A DNA stretch of 64,000 nt from Spirochaetales bacterium (lineage in GTDB: Bacteria; Spirochaetota; Spirochaetia; Treponematales; UBA12059): positions 24,818 to 88,817 of the forward strand of contig JAFGNN010000069.1 of the NCBI GenBank assembly GCA_016926955.1. Direction: 5' to 3'. Position numbers and translations under genes: made by a program. Under the pieces are notes generated by a model, which saw only the letters and a list, made by a program, of their open reading frames with translations, was not told the DNA's origin and searched no databases. Within the stretch, counting starts at the first letter, position 1. Each line of letters opens with the position of its first letter. Shown here piece by piece: positions 48,179-57,789 of the stretch.

Positions 48179-49873
48179 ATGTTCCGTTTCGTCGAGCGCG
48201 CGGTGTTCGGAATCGACGGATACCCGGACGAGCAGACCCGGGATCGGGCCAAGAGCCTCGGCTGGATTTCGCTCGCCATAATCCCCGTAGCCGTCGCGCT
48301 GGCTGTCCTCTTCCAGACGCCGGCCATCAAGCTGGCAGTCGGCGGAGTCGCCGGCATCGGGCTCCTCCTGCTCGCGCTCGTGCGCTTCCGGGCGCTCGAT
48401 CCGGCCGTGCTGCTCTTTGTCGTAGCCCTTTCGATCCTGGCCAACAGCATCGTCTTCATCCAGGCCTTCGAGGACAACGAGGCCTACATCATCGCGGCGC
48501 TCGAGCTCTTCGTGCTGGTGGTTTCCAGCCGCGTGTCGCGGAATTCCCTTCCCGCCTACGTCGGCATGGCGTTCGGAATCGGCGCCCTGGCGCTCCAGTT
48601 CTTCCTGCGCCGCCAGCCGAACTTCGCGGCGACCAACTACGGCCTGCCCGCCGACTATGTCACGGCACTCGCGGTCATCATCGTGGGCGGCTTCGTCATC
48701 GTGCAGGTGGCGAGGAAGAACCGCGCCACCATCGAGAAGGCGCGGGCCGCCGCCGCCGAGGAGCATCGGCGTTCGCAGGTCTACGCGAACGTGCTCTCGG
48801 ACGCGCGCCGGGGGCTCGACGCCGGCGAGGGACTGACCGGCAGCGCCGAGCGCACGAGCCGCCTGGTGGCCGAGATCGTCGACAGCAACAAGCTGGTGGA
48901 CGAGCGGCTCGGCATCCTGCAGTCCGAGGTGAGGCGGCTCGAGGCCGCCAGCAAGGCCATGTCCGGGGCGGCGACGGATGCCGACTCGGCGGTCAACGAC
49001 CAGGTGGCCGTCGTCGAGGAGACCAGCGCCGCCGTGGTCGAGATGACCGCCTCCATCGAGGCGATCTCCCGCATCGCGCGCGAGCGCCAGTCCGCCATCC
49101 ATTCGCTCGCTGAGGACGCTGCGCGGGGGCAGGAGGCCATCGTCCGGGTGACCGCCGCAATGGACGAGCTCCGGGGCCGCGTGGCTTCCACCGGCGAAAT
49201 CGTCAAGGTGATCAAGAAGGTGGCCAGCCAGACGGGGCTCCTGGCGATGAACGCGTCCATCGAGGCGGCGCACGCCGGCGACGCGGGCGGGGGCTTCGCG
49301 GTGGTCGCCGAGGAGATCCGCTCGCTGGCCGACGAGACCGCCCGCAACGCCAAGATCATCGCCGAGACCCTCGGCGCCGTGAACCAGTCCATAGTCCAGG
49401 CTTCGATGGTCAACAACGAGGCGTCGAGCGCCTACCAGGTCGTGCGCACCGAGATCGACCGCGTGTCCGAGGCGATCGGAGAGATAGCCCAAGGGGTGGC
49501 AGAGCTTTCCGGGGGGACGGACGAGATCAACCGCGGCACCACCCAGTCGGTCAACGCCTCGCAGGCGGTCCGCGGCGCGGTCGGCACCGTGGTCGACCGG
49601 GTCGCCGAGGTCGAGACGGGACTCGCGGCCCAGGAGGCCGCGGCGAACGCCATAGTGGAATCGATCGCCGTCATGAGCGAGCGGCTGGACGGCCTGTCCA
49701 CCGAGGCCGAACGCGTGCGAGAGGCCGGCACCGCGAACCACGCCACGCTCCTCGCGCTCGGGCGCAGCCTGGCCCGCCTCAACGCGGCGGCCGGCGTCGA
49801 TGCCGCCGCCCCGTCCCCCTCGGTCTCCGCCGGCCTCGCTGACGAGGACGTCGAAGACGCGGCTCCCGCATGA
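48179..49873 (+). CDS. Methyl-accepting chemotaxis protein with six-TM N-terminus (paralogue 1)
   Basis: 564 residues. About six membrane helices (~28-180) with very short loops in place of a periplasmic sensor, then a cytoplasmic coiled coil without a recognisable HAMP, and the MCP signalling hairpin around residues 340-390 ([43 protein letters not shown]). Shares the same architecture and many identical stretches with the gene at 53185. Sensing is likely membrane- or proton-potential related, or done through the helices. Ribosome-binding site is poor (gtcgatga). Stop overlaps the next ATG by 4 bases. Confidence 0.93.
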   Translation: MFRFVERAVFGIDGYPDEQTRDRAKSLGWISLAIIPVAVALAVLFQTPAIKLAVGGVAGIGLLLLALVRFRALDPAVLLFVVALSILANSIVFIQAFEDNEAYIIAALELFVLVVSSRVSRNSLPAYVGMAFGIGALALQFFLRRQPNFAATNYGLPADYVTALAVIIVGGFVIVQVARKNRATIEKARAAAAEEHRRSQVYANVLSDARRGLDAGEGLTGSAERTSRLVAEIVDSNKLVDERLGILQSEVRRLEAASKAMSGAATDADSAVNDQVAVVEETSAAVVEMTASIEAISRIARERQSAIHSLAEDAARGQEAIVRVTAAMDELRGRVASTGEIVKVIKKVASQTGLLAMNASIEAAHAGDAGGGFAVVAEEIRSLADETARNAKIIAETLGAVNQSIVQASMVNNEASSAYQVVRTEIDRVSEAIGEIAQGVAELSGGTDEINRGTTQSVNASQAVRGAVGTVVDRVAEVETGLAAQEAAANAIVESIAVMSERLDGLSTEAERVREAGTANHATLLALGRSLARLNAAAGVDAAAPSPSVSAGLADEDVEDAAPA

Positions 49874-50874
49874 CGAAGCCCGATCCGGACCCGCGCCTCG
49901 TTCTCCTCACGGGCGCCGACGGTTTTCTCGGCGCCAACCTGGCCCGCGCCCTGCTTTCGCGAGGCTACCGCGTGCGCGCGTTGCTGCAGCCCGGGCGCGA
50001 GGTCGGCACCCTTGACGGTCTCGACGTCGAGCAAGCCCGGCTCGACCTGATGGACGCCGCCGCCCTGCCGGGCGCGCTTGAGGGCGTCGCCGCCCTCGTG
50101 CATACGGTGGCCTCGACCTCGGTCTGGCCGTCGCGTGACGGGCGGCAGTGGGCGCTGAACGTCGACGTCGCGCTGGCACTGGCGCTGGCGGCCCGCGAGG
50201 CTGGCGTCCGTCGCTTCGTCCATGTGGGCACCGCCAACTCCTTCGCCGCAGGCACCAGGGAGGCGCCGGGCGACGAACGCGGTCCCTACGACGCGGGTCG
50301 CTTCGGCCTCGATTACCAGGATTCCAAGCGCGCCGCGCAGGAGCGCCTGCTCGAGCTGAACGGGGACGGTTTCGAAGTGGTGGTGGCCAACCCGACTTTC
50401 ATGTTCGGTCCCTTCGACTCCAAGCCGGGCTCGGGCGAGCTGCTGCTGCAGGTGGCGCGCGGAAAGGTGCCCGGGAGCGCTCCGGGCGGCCGCTGCTTCG
50501 CCGACGTGCGCGACGTGGCGGGGGGGATAGTCGCCGCCCTCGAACGCGGGCGCCCCGGGGAGTGCTACATCCTCGGCGGCGAGAACCTCAGCTACACCGA
50601 GGCCTTCGCGCTCATCGCCAGGACCTGCGGCACGCGTCCGCCCCGTCTCCGCCTGCCTGCCGCGGCGGTGCTGGCTTTCGGGGCCTTCGGGAGCGCCCTC
50701 GCGGCCCTGACGGGCAGGGCGCCGAAGGTGAGCCTGCCCATGGCCCGCATCTCCTGCGAAGGCCAGTACTACGGCTCGGCCAAGGCCGTCGCGGAGCTCG
50801 GCTATTCCATGCGGCCGGTCGCCGAAGGCATCGCGGCCGCGCGCGACTGGTTCCGGACGCGGGGCATGCTGTGA
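49870..50874 (+). CDS. NAD-dependent epimerase/dehydratase-family protein 1
   Basis: 334 residues, extended SDR. NAD motif [14 protein letters not shown] (~12-25), catalytic YQDSK (YxxxK) near 142 and NPTFMFGP substrate loop. The catalytic Ser/Thr is in HVGTANS. Membrane-like helix near the C-terminus ([18 protein letters not shown]) suggests a 3-beta-HSD/dihydroflavonol-reductase-type fold. ATGA overlap with the MCP gene and GTGA overlap with the second SDR gene. Substrate uncertain (isoprenoid, steroid-like or sugar nucleotide). Confidence 0.85.
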   Translation: MTKPDPDPRLVLLTGADGFLGANLARALLSRGYRVRALLQPGREVGTLDGLDVEQARLDLMDAAALPGALEGVAALVHTVASTSVWPSRDGRQWALNVDVALALALAAREAGVRRFVHVGTANSFAAGTREAPGDERGPYDAGRFGLDYQDSKRAAQERLLELNGDGFEVVVANPTFMFGPFDSKPGSGELLLQVARGKVPGSAPGGRCFADVRDVAGGIVAALERGRPGECYILGGENLSYTEAFALIARTCGTRPPRLRLPAAAVLAFGAFGSALAALTGRAPKVSLPMARISCEGQYYGSAKAVAELGYSMRPVAEGIAAARDWFRTRGML

Positions 50875-51890
50875 AGGGCACCGTCCTCGTGACGGGCGCC
50901 TCGGGCTTCGTGGGCGGCGCGCTGGTCGCCCTGCTCGCGTCGAAGGGCCTCAGGGTGCGCGCGGCGTACAGGCGGGCCCAGCCGCCCCCGCGCCTCGCGG
51001 CCCTCGCGGCCGACGGCGTCGAGCTCGCGCGCGCGGACCTTTCCGCCGAAGAAGACGTCGCCCGCTTGGCCCGCGGGGTTTCGGCCTGCGTCCACGCCGC
51101 CGCGCTCGCGAGCGACTGGGGCAGCGACGCCGCCTTCCGCGCGGCCAACGTCGAGACGACGAGCCGCCTCGCGCGCGCGCTGGAAGGCGAGGGCGCGGAG
51201 CGCTTCGTGCTGGTCGGATCGATCGCGGTCCACGGCTTCGGCGACCACGAGGGGAGCGACGAGACTGGGCCCTACTACCGCCCCCTGCGCCACGCGTACG
51301 CGCGCTCCAAGCTTGAGGCCGAGCGCGTCGTGCTTGCCCTGGACCGGCCCGGCTTCGGCACCACCTGCGTCCGGCTCGGCTGGGTTTTCGGTCCGGGCGA
51401 CGAGGGCAGCACCTACCGCATGCTCGACGCGGCCAGGGCCGGGCGCTTCGGATGGATAGGTGGAGGCTGCAACCGCACCTCGATGATCCACGTCGATGAC
51501 GCCTGCGCGGCGCTCTCGGCGGCCCTCGAGTCGCCACATGCCGGCGGTCGAGCCTTCGACGCGGTCGGAGACGAGACCATGGCCTGGCGCGAACTCGCGG
51601 CGCTGGTTTACGAGGCCGCGGGCGCGGACGGTCGACCGAGGCGCCTGCCGGTCGCGCTGGCCCGCGCGGCCGCCGCCGCGCTCGAAACGGCGTATCGGAT
51701 AGCCGGGGCGGGGAGGGAGCCGCCTCTGACGCGCTACCGGGTCGATCGATCCACGGTGGAGTACGTCTTCGACTCCTCGCTCGCGAAACGACTGCTCGGC
51801 TGGACGCCCCGGCGCGGCATCCGCGAGGGCCTCATCGAGGCGGCGGAAGCCTGGCGGAGGGACCGCGGTTACGCTTCCGCGCTTCCCTGA
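50871..51890 (+). CDS. NAD-dependent epimerase/dehydratase-family protein 2
   Basis: 339 residues from a GTG overlapping the previous stop. NAD motif VLVTGASGFVGGALVA (~4-20), catalytic Ser in LVGSIAVHG, YxxxK in AYARSKLEAE, then RLGWVFGPGDEG. Belongs with the preceding SDR gene; the two share architecture and probably act in one pathway. C-terminal part ends with ...RRDRGYASALP. Codon usage is like the neighbours. Confidence 0.87.
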   Translation: MKGTVLVTGASGFVGGALVALLASKGLRVRAAYRRAQPPPRLAALAADGVELARADLSAEEDVARLARGVSACVHAAALASDWGSDAAFRAANVETTSRLARALEGEGAERFVLVGSIAVHGFGDHEGSDETGPYYRPLRHAYARSKLEAERVVLALDRPGFGTTCVRLGWVFGPGDEGSTYRMLDAARAGRFGWIGGGCNRTSMIHVDDACAALSAALESPHAGGRAFDAVGDETMAWRELAALVYEAAGADGRPRRLPVALARAAAAALETAYRIAGAGREPPLTRYRVDRSTVEYVFDSSLAKRLLGWTPRRGIREGLIEAAEAWRRDRGYASALP

Positions 51891-51922
51891 GTCCGCGCGC
51901 CTCCCTCGGGTCCAGAGCCGAC

Positions 51923-51944
51923 CCCGCCGCCTTTCGCGGGTTTC
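51923..51944. terminator. Short stem between convergent SDR and CPBP genes
   Basis: CCCGC cgcctttc GCGGG followed by TTTCGG on the plus strand, 33 bases after the SDR stop. Weak but positioned as a terminator. Confidence 0.35.
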
Positions 51945-51951
51945 GGCCCGA

Positions 51952-52653
51952 TCAGATCTTCACGCCCGCGTTCCCGGTCCGGTTCTTCAGCGCGCATGAC
52001 AGGTCGTTGCCGAGCGCGAGCGCCAGGTGGACGACGAAGGCAGGGATGACGCTTCCCCAGCCGAGGGTCATGAGCGATGCCGCGACGCCGAAGAGCAGGG
52101 CGGCCGCGGCTTCCTTCGCGTTTTTGGGCAGGTGGGCGAAGGCGTAGAGCCCGGTCTGGACGGCGATCGCCGTCGCCGTGCCCGCGGGCAGGAGCATGGA
52201 GAGCAGCATGCCGCGGAAGGCGAACTCGTAGGCCCAGAGGTAGAGCGCCCAGCTGCCGATCTCGTTGGCGAGGGCAGCGGGCCGTGGAAAGTCCGGCCGG
52301 GGAAGGTACTGCGGATAGTTGGCCAGGTCCGCGGCCGATTTGCGGGAGAGGAATCCGACGCCGAAGGCCGCGACGGCGATCCCGGCGACCGGCAGGACCC
52401 AGGCGCCCGGATCTCCGGGACCGTGCAGATCGATGCCCGGCATGCGAAGCCCCAGGAACCGGTAGGCGATTCCCGGGACAAGGTAGAAGGCCATAAAGAA
52501 GGCGACGCGCGAAGCCAGGACGCGGTCGTGGCCCAGCCTGCCCGGTCGGGCGTTCGACGGCAGCCCGCGGAGCGCGATGAAAGCGACGTACGCCACGGCG
52601 AGCCAGAGCGCGAGGGCCCCGGAGGCGAGGTCGGCGGGACTCGTCGCGCTCAT
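51952..52653 (-). CDS. CPBP-family intramembrane protease-like protein
   Basis: 233 residues, about seven to eight hydrophobic helices. Motif 1 WAYEFAFRGMLL (Glu-x3-Arg, single Glu rather than the usual EE), motif 2 LYAFAHLPKN (F-x2-x-H) and motif 3 VVHLALALGND (His-x3-Asn-like) match CPBP/Abi glutamic proteases. The first acidic residue of the EE pair is Tyr here, so activity is uncertain. Start at MSATSPADL (52653), overlapping the thioesterase stop by 4 bases. Such proteins act in prenyl-protein processing, bacteriocin immunity or membrane-protein cleavage. Confidence 0.78.
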   Translation of the reverse strand: MSATSPADLASGALALWLAVAYVAFIALRGLPSNARPGRLGHDRVLASRVAFFMAFYLVPGIAYRFLGLRMPGIDLHGPGDPGAWVLPVAGIAVAAFGVGFLSRKSAADLANYPQYLPRPDFPRPAALANEIGSWALYLWAYEFAFRGMLLSMLLPAGTATAIAVQTGLYAFAHLPKNAKEAAAALLFGVAASLMTLGWGSVIPAFVVHLALALGNDLSCALKNRTGNAGVKI

Positions 52654-53048
52654 CCGGCCGACTTCTTTGAAGCCAGCTTTTCCGCGAACCTGGCCGTGTC
52701 GACTATCGCCCGGACATGAGTGCCCTCGCCCACCTTTTCCCGTTCGTCGAAGCACTCGACCGTGAAGCTCAGCATCTTCCCGTCCACCGCGACCAGGGTC
52801 GCCTTGGCCGTGACGCGCATGCCGACGGGGGTGGCGGCAAGGTGCTTCACGTCAAGATGGAAGCCCACGGTGGCCTTGCCGGGCGGCAGGAGCGGATCGA
52901 CGGCGAAGAGAGCCGCCTCCTCCATGTGCAGTATCATCATCGGTGTCGCGTAAACCGCCACGCCGCCGGAACCCAGGTGGCTCGCGGTGTGCTCCTTCGC
53001 GACGACCAGGCTGCGCTCGCCCGTGAGCCCGGGCTTCAGTTCTTCCAT
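52650..53048 (-). CDS. Hotdog-fold thioesterase (FlK-like)
   Basis: 132 residues. Hotdog helix region [18 protein letters not shown] (the Thr/Glu of the family's active site), [16 protein letters not shown] and [22 protein letters not shown], matching the fluoroacetyl-CoA thioesterase/dehydratase-like family. Ends in Lys-rich LASKKSAG. Acts on acyl-CoA or acyl carrier substrates in the cytoplasm. First gene of a two-gene minus-strand operon with the CPBP protein and divergent from the second MCP gene. Confidence 0.86.
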   Translation of the reverse strand: MEELKPGLTGERSLVVAKEHTASHLGSGGVAVYATPMMILHMEEAALFAVDPLLPPGKATVGFHLDVKHLAATPVGMRVTAKATLVAVDGKMLSFTVECFDEREKVGEGTHVRAIVDTARFAEKLASKKSAG

Positions 53049-53184
53049 TTGGGCCTCCCCGCGACGCCATGGTAGCCGCGGGTTCGGGCGGGCGCAAGCC
53101 GACGCTAAGGGAAATTACGGCTTGTCCGACGTGGTGCGAAGGTTTAGGCTTCCCGCTCCGGTTCGATCGGGCGGAGGTGCGTTC

Positions 53185-54846
53185 ATGGTGACGAGGTTCG
53201 AGCGGTTCATGTTCAGGCTCGACCGATTCGGTTCGGCCGCGGATCGCGTCCGCACGCGCGCCCTGGGCTGGATATCCCTTGCGTTGACCGGCGTCTCGGT
53301 CTTGCTGCTGCCCATCCTGGGCAACCCGACCCTGGCCGCCCTGGTAGCCGTGCTCGCCGCGGCGAACCTGACCGCGCTCGCCCTGCTCCGCTTCGGGAAG
53401 CCCGACGCGGCGGCCCTCTTCGCCGTGCTCTCGTTCTCCGCCCTCACCAACGCCATCGTGTTCTCGCAAACGTTCGAGGACAACGAGATCTACATGCTCG
53501 CCACGTTCAACCTTTTTACCCTGATCGTCTCGAGCTTGGTATCGAGGAACGGACTGCCGCCGCTCCTCGCGGCCGCGACCGGCGGGGTCGCCGTCGGCCT
53601 CCACCTCTTCCTCAGGCGCGCCCCGAACTTCGCGGAGTTCGGCTACGGCAAGCCCTCTGATTACGTGGTGGCCGCCGCCTCGGTGCTGATCGGCGGCCTC
53701 ATCGTCCGGGGCGTGGCCGCGCGGAACCGCGAGCACCTGGAGGAATCCCGCCGGGCGGCCGATGCCGAGCGCAGGCGCTCCCTCGTATATTCGGAAGTGC
53801 TCGCGGACGCGCGCTCGGGACTCGACGCGGGCAAGGGGCTTACCGAAAGCGCCGAGCGCACCGCGGGCCTGGTGGCGGAGATCGTTCAGCGAGCCGAACT
53901 GGCGGAATCGCGGCTCGAAGCCTTGCTGGCGGAGGGGCGCAAGCTCGACGAAGCGCGCCGCGCCATGGCCGAGGCGGCGGCTCGCGCCGGAGCCTCGGTT
54001 GACGAGCAGGTCGAGGTCGTCGAAGAAGCCGGAGCGGCCGTTGTCCAGATGACCGGCTCCATCGACTCAATCTCCCGCATCGCGCGGGAGCGGGAGCAGG
54101 CCGCCGAATCCCTCGAGCGCGATGCGGCGCGCGGGGCGGAGGCCATGCAGCGCGTCGAGAAAGGGATGGACGAGCTCCGCCTCCGCGTGGCCGGCACGGG
54201 CGAGATCGTCAAGGTCATCAAGAAGGTGGCCAGCCAGACGGGACTGCTGGCGATGAACGCCTCGATCGAGGCCGCGCACGCCGGCGATTCCGGCGGCGGT
54301 TTCGCGGTCGTGGCAGAGGAAATCCGCGCGCTCGCCGACGAGACCGCGCGGAACGCCAAGCTGGTGGCCGAGACGCTCGCGTCGGTCGGCAAGGCCATAA
54401 CCGAGGTGGCGGAACTGAACGCCGAGGCTTCCGTCGCGTACGCGGTGGTGCGGGGCGAGGCGGGCAAGGTGACGGCCGCTGTCGTCGAGATCGCCCGCGG
54501 CGCGGTGGAGCTCGCGGGCGGCACCGAGGAGATCAACCGCGGCGCGACCCGCTCCGTGGGTTCCTCGCAGACCGCGCGCGAGGCGGTGGCCGTCGTCGGC
54601 GGCCGCGTGGGCGAGGTGGAGGCAGGGCTCGCCTCGCAGGCTGCCGCCTCGGGCGCGATCGAGGAATCGATCCGTTCGATGTCGGAGCTTCTGGCGGGCC
54701 TGGCCGCCGAGGCCGACCGGGTCCGCGAGGCCGGCGAAGCGAACCGGCTCACCCTCGAGGCTCTCGGCCGCGGCCTCTCCCGCCTTGAATCACCCTCGGG
54801 AGCATCAGTTCCGTCGCTCGTCCCCGCGGCCGGCGATACCGATTGA
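53185..54846 (+). CDS. Methyl-accepting chemotaxis protein with six-TM N-terminus (paralogue 2)
   Basis: 553 residues, closely parallel to the protein at 48179: [10 protein letters not shown] (against [10 protein letters not shown]), [10 protein letters not shown] (against [10 protein letters not shown]), [14 protein letters not shown] (against [14 protein letters not shown]), and identical [27 protein letters not shown]. Membrane helices ~25-180, no periplasmic domain and no HAMP. Start at 53185 because GGAGG lies 8 bases upstream; MFRLDRFG at 53209 aligns with the start of paralogue 1 and is an alternative. Probably arose from a local duplication with the SDR/CPBP/thioesterase block between the copies. 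Confidence 0.93.
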   Translation: MVTRFERFMFRLDRFGSAADRVRTRALGWISLALTGVSVLLLPILGNPTLAALVAVLAAANLTALALLRFGKPDAAALFAVLSFSALTNAIVFSQTFEDNEIYMLATFNLFTLIVSSLVSRNGLPPLLAAATGGVAVGLHLFLRRAPNFAEFGYGKPSDYVVAAASVLIGGLIVRGVAARNREHLEESRRAADAERRRSLVYSEVLADARSGLDAGKGLTESAERTAGLVAEIVQRAELAESRLEALLAEGRKLDEARRAMAEAAARAGASVDEQVEVVEEAGAAVVQMTGSIDSISRIAREREQAAESLERDAARGAEAMQRVEKGMDELRLRVAGTGEIVKVIKKVASQTGLLAMNASIEAAHAGDSGGGFAVVAEEIRALADETARNAKLVAETLASVGKAITEVAELNAEASVAYAVVRGEAGKVTAAVVEIARGAVELAGGTEEINRGATRSVGSSQTAREAVAVVGGRVGEVEAGLASQAAASGAIEESIRSMSELLAGLAAEADRVREAGEANRLTLEALGRGLSRLESPSGASVPSLVPAAGDTD

Positions 54847-54895
54847 AATCCCCTCCATCCTGCTCTACTGTTCGCTGTACGGAGGACGCCGGCGC

Positions 54896-55129
54896 ATGAA
54901 GGTCCGCGTGTACGCGCCGCCGCTCGCCGATCCGTCCGCCATCGACGCGGACGGTATGGTCGAACTGCCGGACGGCGCCACCCTGGGCGAGCTTCTCGCG
55001 CTGCTCCGGGTGCCGCTCAGGCCGCTCGCGGCCCTGCTCTGCATGGTGAACTGGCGGCGGGCTTCGCTCCGGACGACGCTCCGCGACGGAGACTCGGTCG
55101 GCTTCGTCGGGCTCCTGCCGGGCGGTTGA
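54896..55129 (+). CDS. MoaD/ThiS-like small sulfur carrier
   Basis: 77 residues, ubiquitin-like: MKVRVYAPP start and C-terminal GLLPGG, whose terminal Gly-Gly is adenylated and thiocarboxylated in MoaD/ThiS proteins. GGAGG upstream of ATG. Genes for such carriers often sit directly before aldehyde:ferredoxin oxidoreductase genes (here 23 bases away), where they probably supply sulfur to the tungsten/molybdenum pterin cofactor. A partner adenylyltransferase (MoeB-like) is not in the window. Confidence 0.85.
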   Translation: MKVRVYAPPLADPSAIDADGMVELPDGATLGELLALLRVPLRPLAALLCMVNWRRASLRTTLRDGDSVGFVGLLPGG

Positions 55130-55152
55130 TTGGAGAATCACAGGAGGCCTCG

Positions 55153-57156
55153 ATGAAGGCGTGCATGGGCAAGGTGCTGGTCGTGGACCTCGGATCCGGG
55201 ACGATGGACGAGCGCGTAATTCCCGAGGAGCTCTACCGGGACTGGCTCGGCGGCATAGGACTGGCCGCGCGGCTTCTCTGGGACCTGATTCCCGAGGGCG
55301 CGGATCCGCTCGGGCCCGACAACGCGCTCGCCTTCATGACGGGCCTCCTCTGCGGCACGGGCTCGGTCATGACCGGCCGCTGGATGGTCGCGACGAAGAG
55401 CCCGCTCACGGGAGGCTGGGGCGACGCGAACTGCGGCGGCAACCTCGCCCCGGCCCTCAAGAAGTGCGGCTGGGACGGCGTCATCTTCACGGGCGTTTCG
55501 GAAAAGCCGGTGCGCTTTGTCGCGGACGAGAAGGGCCCCCGCCTCGAGGACGCTTCGGAGCTCTGGGGGCTCGACGCCATCGAGACCGAGGAGCGCATCC
55601 TCGCGCTCGCGGCCGCGTCCGGAGCGCGGAAGCCCGCGGTGGCATGCATCGGGCCGGCCGCGGAAAAGCTCTCGCTCATCTCGGGCATTTCAAACGACGG
55701 GGGCCGCTACGCCGCGCGCTCGGGCGTCGGCGCCGTCATGGGCTCGAAGAGGCTCAAGGCTCTCGTCCTGTCGGGAACGAAGAGCGTTTCCTGCGCGGAC
55801 CCCGCCGCCGTCAAGGCCATTTCCAAAGCCTTCACCGAGAAGCTCGGCCGCATGAAGCTGCCGGGCATATTCAAAGGCTGGCTCCTGCCCGTCGTCGGCA
55901 AGGCCCTCGGGGCGCCGATCGTGGCGCCGGTCGACGGCCTGCTCTCCGCGGCCATCTTCAAGAAATGGGGCACCATCTACAACAACGTGGCAGGCATGCC
56001 GAACGGCGACTCGCCCGTGCTGAACTGGGGCGGCTCGGTCAAGGACTTTCCCCACCGCCGCTACATGCGGCTCGACCCCGACCGCATCATCGCGCGAGAG
56101 ACGAAGAAGTACCACTGCTACAGCTGCGTCATAGGCTGCGGCGGCATCTGTTCGACCGAAGGCCTCGGCCTCGCGAACGACCACCAGCACAAGCCCGAGT
56201 ACGAGACCTGCTGCGCCTTCGGCGCCCTCATCGGCTCCGACGACCTGGACGCCATCTTCCGCATCAACGATTTCTGCAACCGCTCCGGCCTCGACACCAT
56301 TTCCGCCGGCAACACCGCCGCCTTCGCCATCGAGTGTTTCGAGAACGGCGTGCTCGATCCAGGCGATACGGGCGGCCTCGAGCTCCGCTGGGGGAACGCG
56401 AAGGCCGTGGAATCCCTGCTTCGGATGATGGCCGCGCGAGAAGGCCTCGGCGATGTGCTCGCTGACGGCGTGAAGCGCGCCGCCGAGCGCATCGGGAAGG
56501 GCGCCGAGCGCTTCGCGGTGCACGCGGGCGGTCAGGAGCCGGGCATGCATGATTCGCGCATGGACCCGATGATGGGCGTCAGCTTCGCCTGCGATCCTAC
56601 CCCGGGCCGCCATACGGTCTCGGCCGGCGTCTACTTCAACGTCTCGCACCTGTGGGAGTATTCGAGCTGGGTGCCCAGGGTGACGCGTCCCTACCCGAAG
56701 GCCTCCGAATACGTCGCCACCGAGGAGGAGGCGCTGAAGAGCGTGGCCGGCGCGGCCTTGAAGCAGGTGCTGGACGCCGCCGGGGGCTGCCTCTTCGCCC
56801 TGACCGCGGGACTCCAGCACTGGAACCTCTTCGGCTACCTGGACGCGGCTACGGGCGTGAAGCGCACGGGGGACGAGTACCTGGAGCTCGGCAAGCGCAT
56901 CCAGACCCTGCGCCAGGCCTTCTCTGTGCGCGAGGGTGTCGAGCCCCGCTCGAACCTCGGTCATCCGCGGCTCCGGGGCGAGCCGCCTCTCGAAAAGGGG
57001 CCGCTCAAGGGCAGGGTCGTGCCGCTCAAGGCGATGGCCTCGAATTACTGGAAGGCGCTCGGCTGGGACGAGACGACGGGCAAGCCCTCCGAGAAGACCG
57101 TCGCGGCGCTCGGCGTCGAGGTGCCCGTTGATTACGGCGTGGGGCGGGTGCGATGA
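55153..57156 (+). CDS. Aldehyde:ferredoxin oxidoreductase family tungsten/molybdenum enzyme
   Basis: 667 residues (usual ~600-680). N-terminal AOR domain: VVDLGSGTMDERVIPEELYRDWLGG, SPLTGGWGDANCGGNLAPALKKCGWDG. Cluster ligands in YHCYSCVIGCGGIC plus a late Cys in DAAGGCLFA; pterin-contacting segments SRMDPMMGVSFACDPTPGRH and NLFGYLDAATG. Start at 55153 chosen for AGGAGG six bases upstream (an earlier TTG at 55126 lacks conservation). Oxidises aldehydes to acids using ferredoxin. Oxygen-sensitive, which fits the anaerobic lifestyle. Shares 4 bases with the following membrane-protein gene. Confidence 0.95.
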   Translation: MKACMGKVLVVDLGSGTMDERVIPEELYRDWLGGIGLAARLLWDLIPEGADPLGPDNALAFMTGLLCGTGSVMTGRWMVATKSPLTGGWGDANCGGNLAPALKKCGWDGVIFTGVSEKPVRFVADEKGPRLEDASELWGLDAIETEERILALAAASGARKPAVACIGPAAEKLSLISGISNDGGRYAARSGVGAVMGSKRLKALVLSGTKSVSCADPAAVKAISKAFTEKLGRMKLPGIFKGWLLPVVGKALGAPIVAPVDGLLSAAIFKKWGTIYNNVAGMPNGDSPVLNWGGSVKDFPHRRYMRLDPDRIIARETKKYHCYSCVIGCGGICSTEGLGLANDHQHKPEYETCCAFGALIGSDDLDAIFRINDFCNRSGLDTISAGNTAAFAIECFENGVLDPGDTGGLELRWGNAKAVESLLRMMAAREGLGDVLADGVKRAAERIGKGAERFAVHAGGQEPGMHDSRMDPMMGVSFACDPTPGRHTVSAGVYFNVSHLWEYSSWVPRVTRPYPKASEYVATEEEALKSVAGAALKQVLDAAGGCLFALTAGLQHWNLFGYLDAATGVKRTGDEYLELGKRIQTLRQAFSVREGVEPRSNLGHPRLRGEPPLEKGPLKGRVVPLKAMASNYWKALGWDETTGKPSEKTVAALGVEVPVDYGVGRVR

Positions 57157-57521
57157 GGATTCCCGGTCTGTACGCGAACGATCCCCGCGGATGGCGCATT
57201 CGCCTGATCCTGGCGGCGCTCGCGACCAACCTGCTTCCGTTGCTTGCCCTCGCGTCGGCGCTCGGCGCCCGGCTTCCGTTGCCGGCTTGGGCCTGGCTCG
57301 CGCTGTGGGGCGCGGTGCTGGCCGTCCACGCCCTCCAGCTTCCCGCCGCCCTGGCGGCGAAACGCGCGGTCGCGGAAGCTTCCGGAGCGCCGTTCGGCCG
57401 GCGGGCGCGCGCCGCGACGGTCCTGGCGTGTCTTGCAGCCGGGTACCCGACCTGGGTACCCGCCGCCCTGGCCGCGCGCGAGCCGGGCCGGGAGACTGGC
57501 GGAGGACGCGATGGCAACTGA
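57153..57521 (+). CDS. Small membrane protein following AOR gene
   Basis: 122 residues with three hydrophobic segments (~17-40, ~43-68, ~86-108). The head MRIPGLYANDPRGWRIR is cytoplasmic-looking and the C-terminus is polar (REPGRETGGGRDGN). No known family recognised. ATGA overlap with the AOR gene and 11-base overlap with slyX. Could be a membrane anchor or unrelated; no cofactor motif. Confidence 0.65.
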   Translation: MRIPGLYANDPRGWRIRLILAALATNLLPLLALASALGARLPLPAWAWLALWGAVLAVHALQLPAALAAKRAVAEASGAPFGRRARAATVLACLAAGYPTWVPAALAAREPGRETGGGRDGN

Positions 57522-57723
57522 GTTCGAAGCCCGCCTCGAGCGTCTCGAGACCCGGCTTGCCTGGCAGGAAGACGCCGTCGCGGAGCTGTCACGCCAGGCT
57601 TTCGAGCGCGAGAAACGCATCGACCGCCTCGAGGCGACAGTGCGCAAGCTCTCCGAGCGCCTGCGGGACTCCGGCGGCCTCGAGCTGCCGCCGCCCGAGG
57701 ACGAGCGGCCGCCGCATTACTAG
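57511..57723 (+). CDS. slyX: SlyX-family coiled-coil protein
   Basis: 70 residues, mostly one coiled coil (FEARLERLETRLAWQEDAVAEL, EKRIDRLEATVRKLSERL) ending in the hallmark PPHY. Length and ending match SlyX. Function unknown in general. ATG with GGAGG six bases upstream, starting inside the previous gene. Confidence 0.9.
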   Translation: MATEFEARLERLETRLAWQEDAVAELSRQAFEREKRIDRLEATVRKLSERLRDSGGLELPPPEDERPPHY

Positions 57724-57789
57724 GCAGAAAGGCGCTTCGGCCGTGGTTGCGGCTCGTCATCCTGGCTCTACCTGAGCCGGGGCGTCGCC

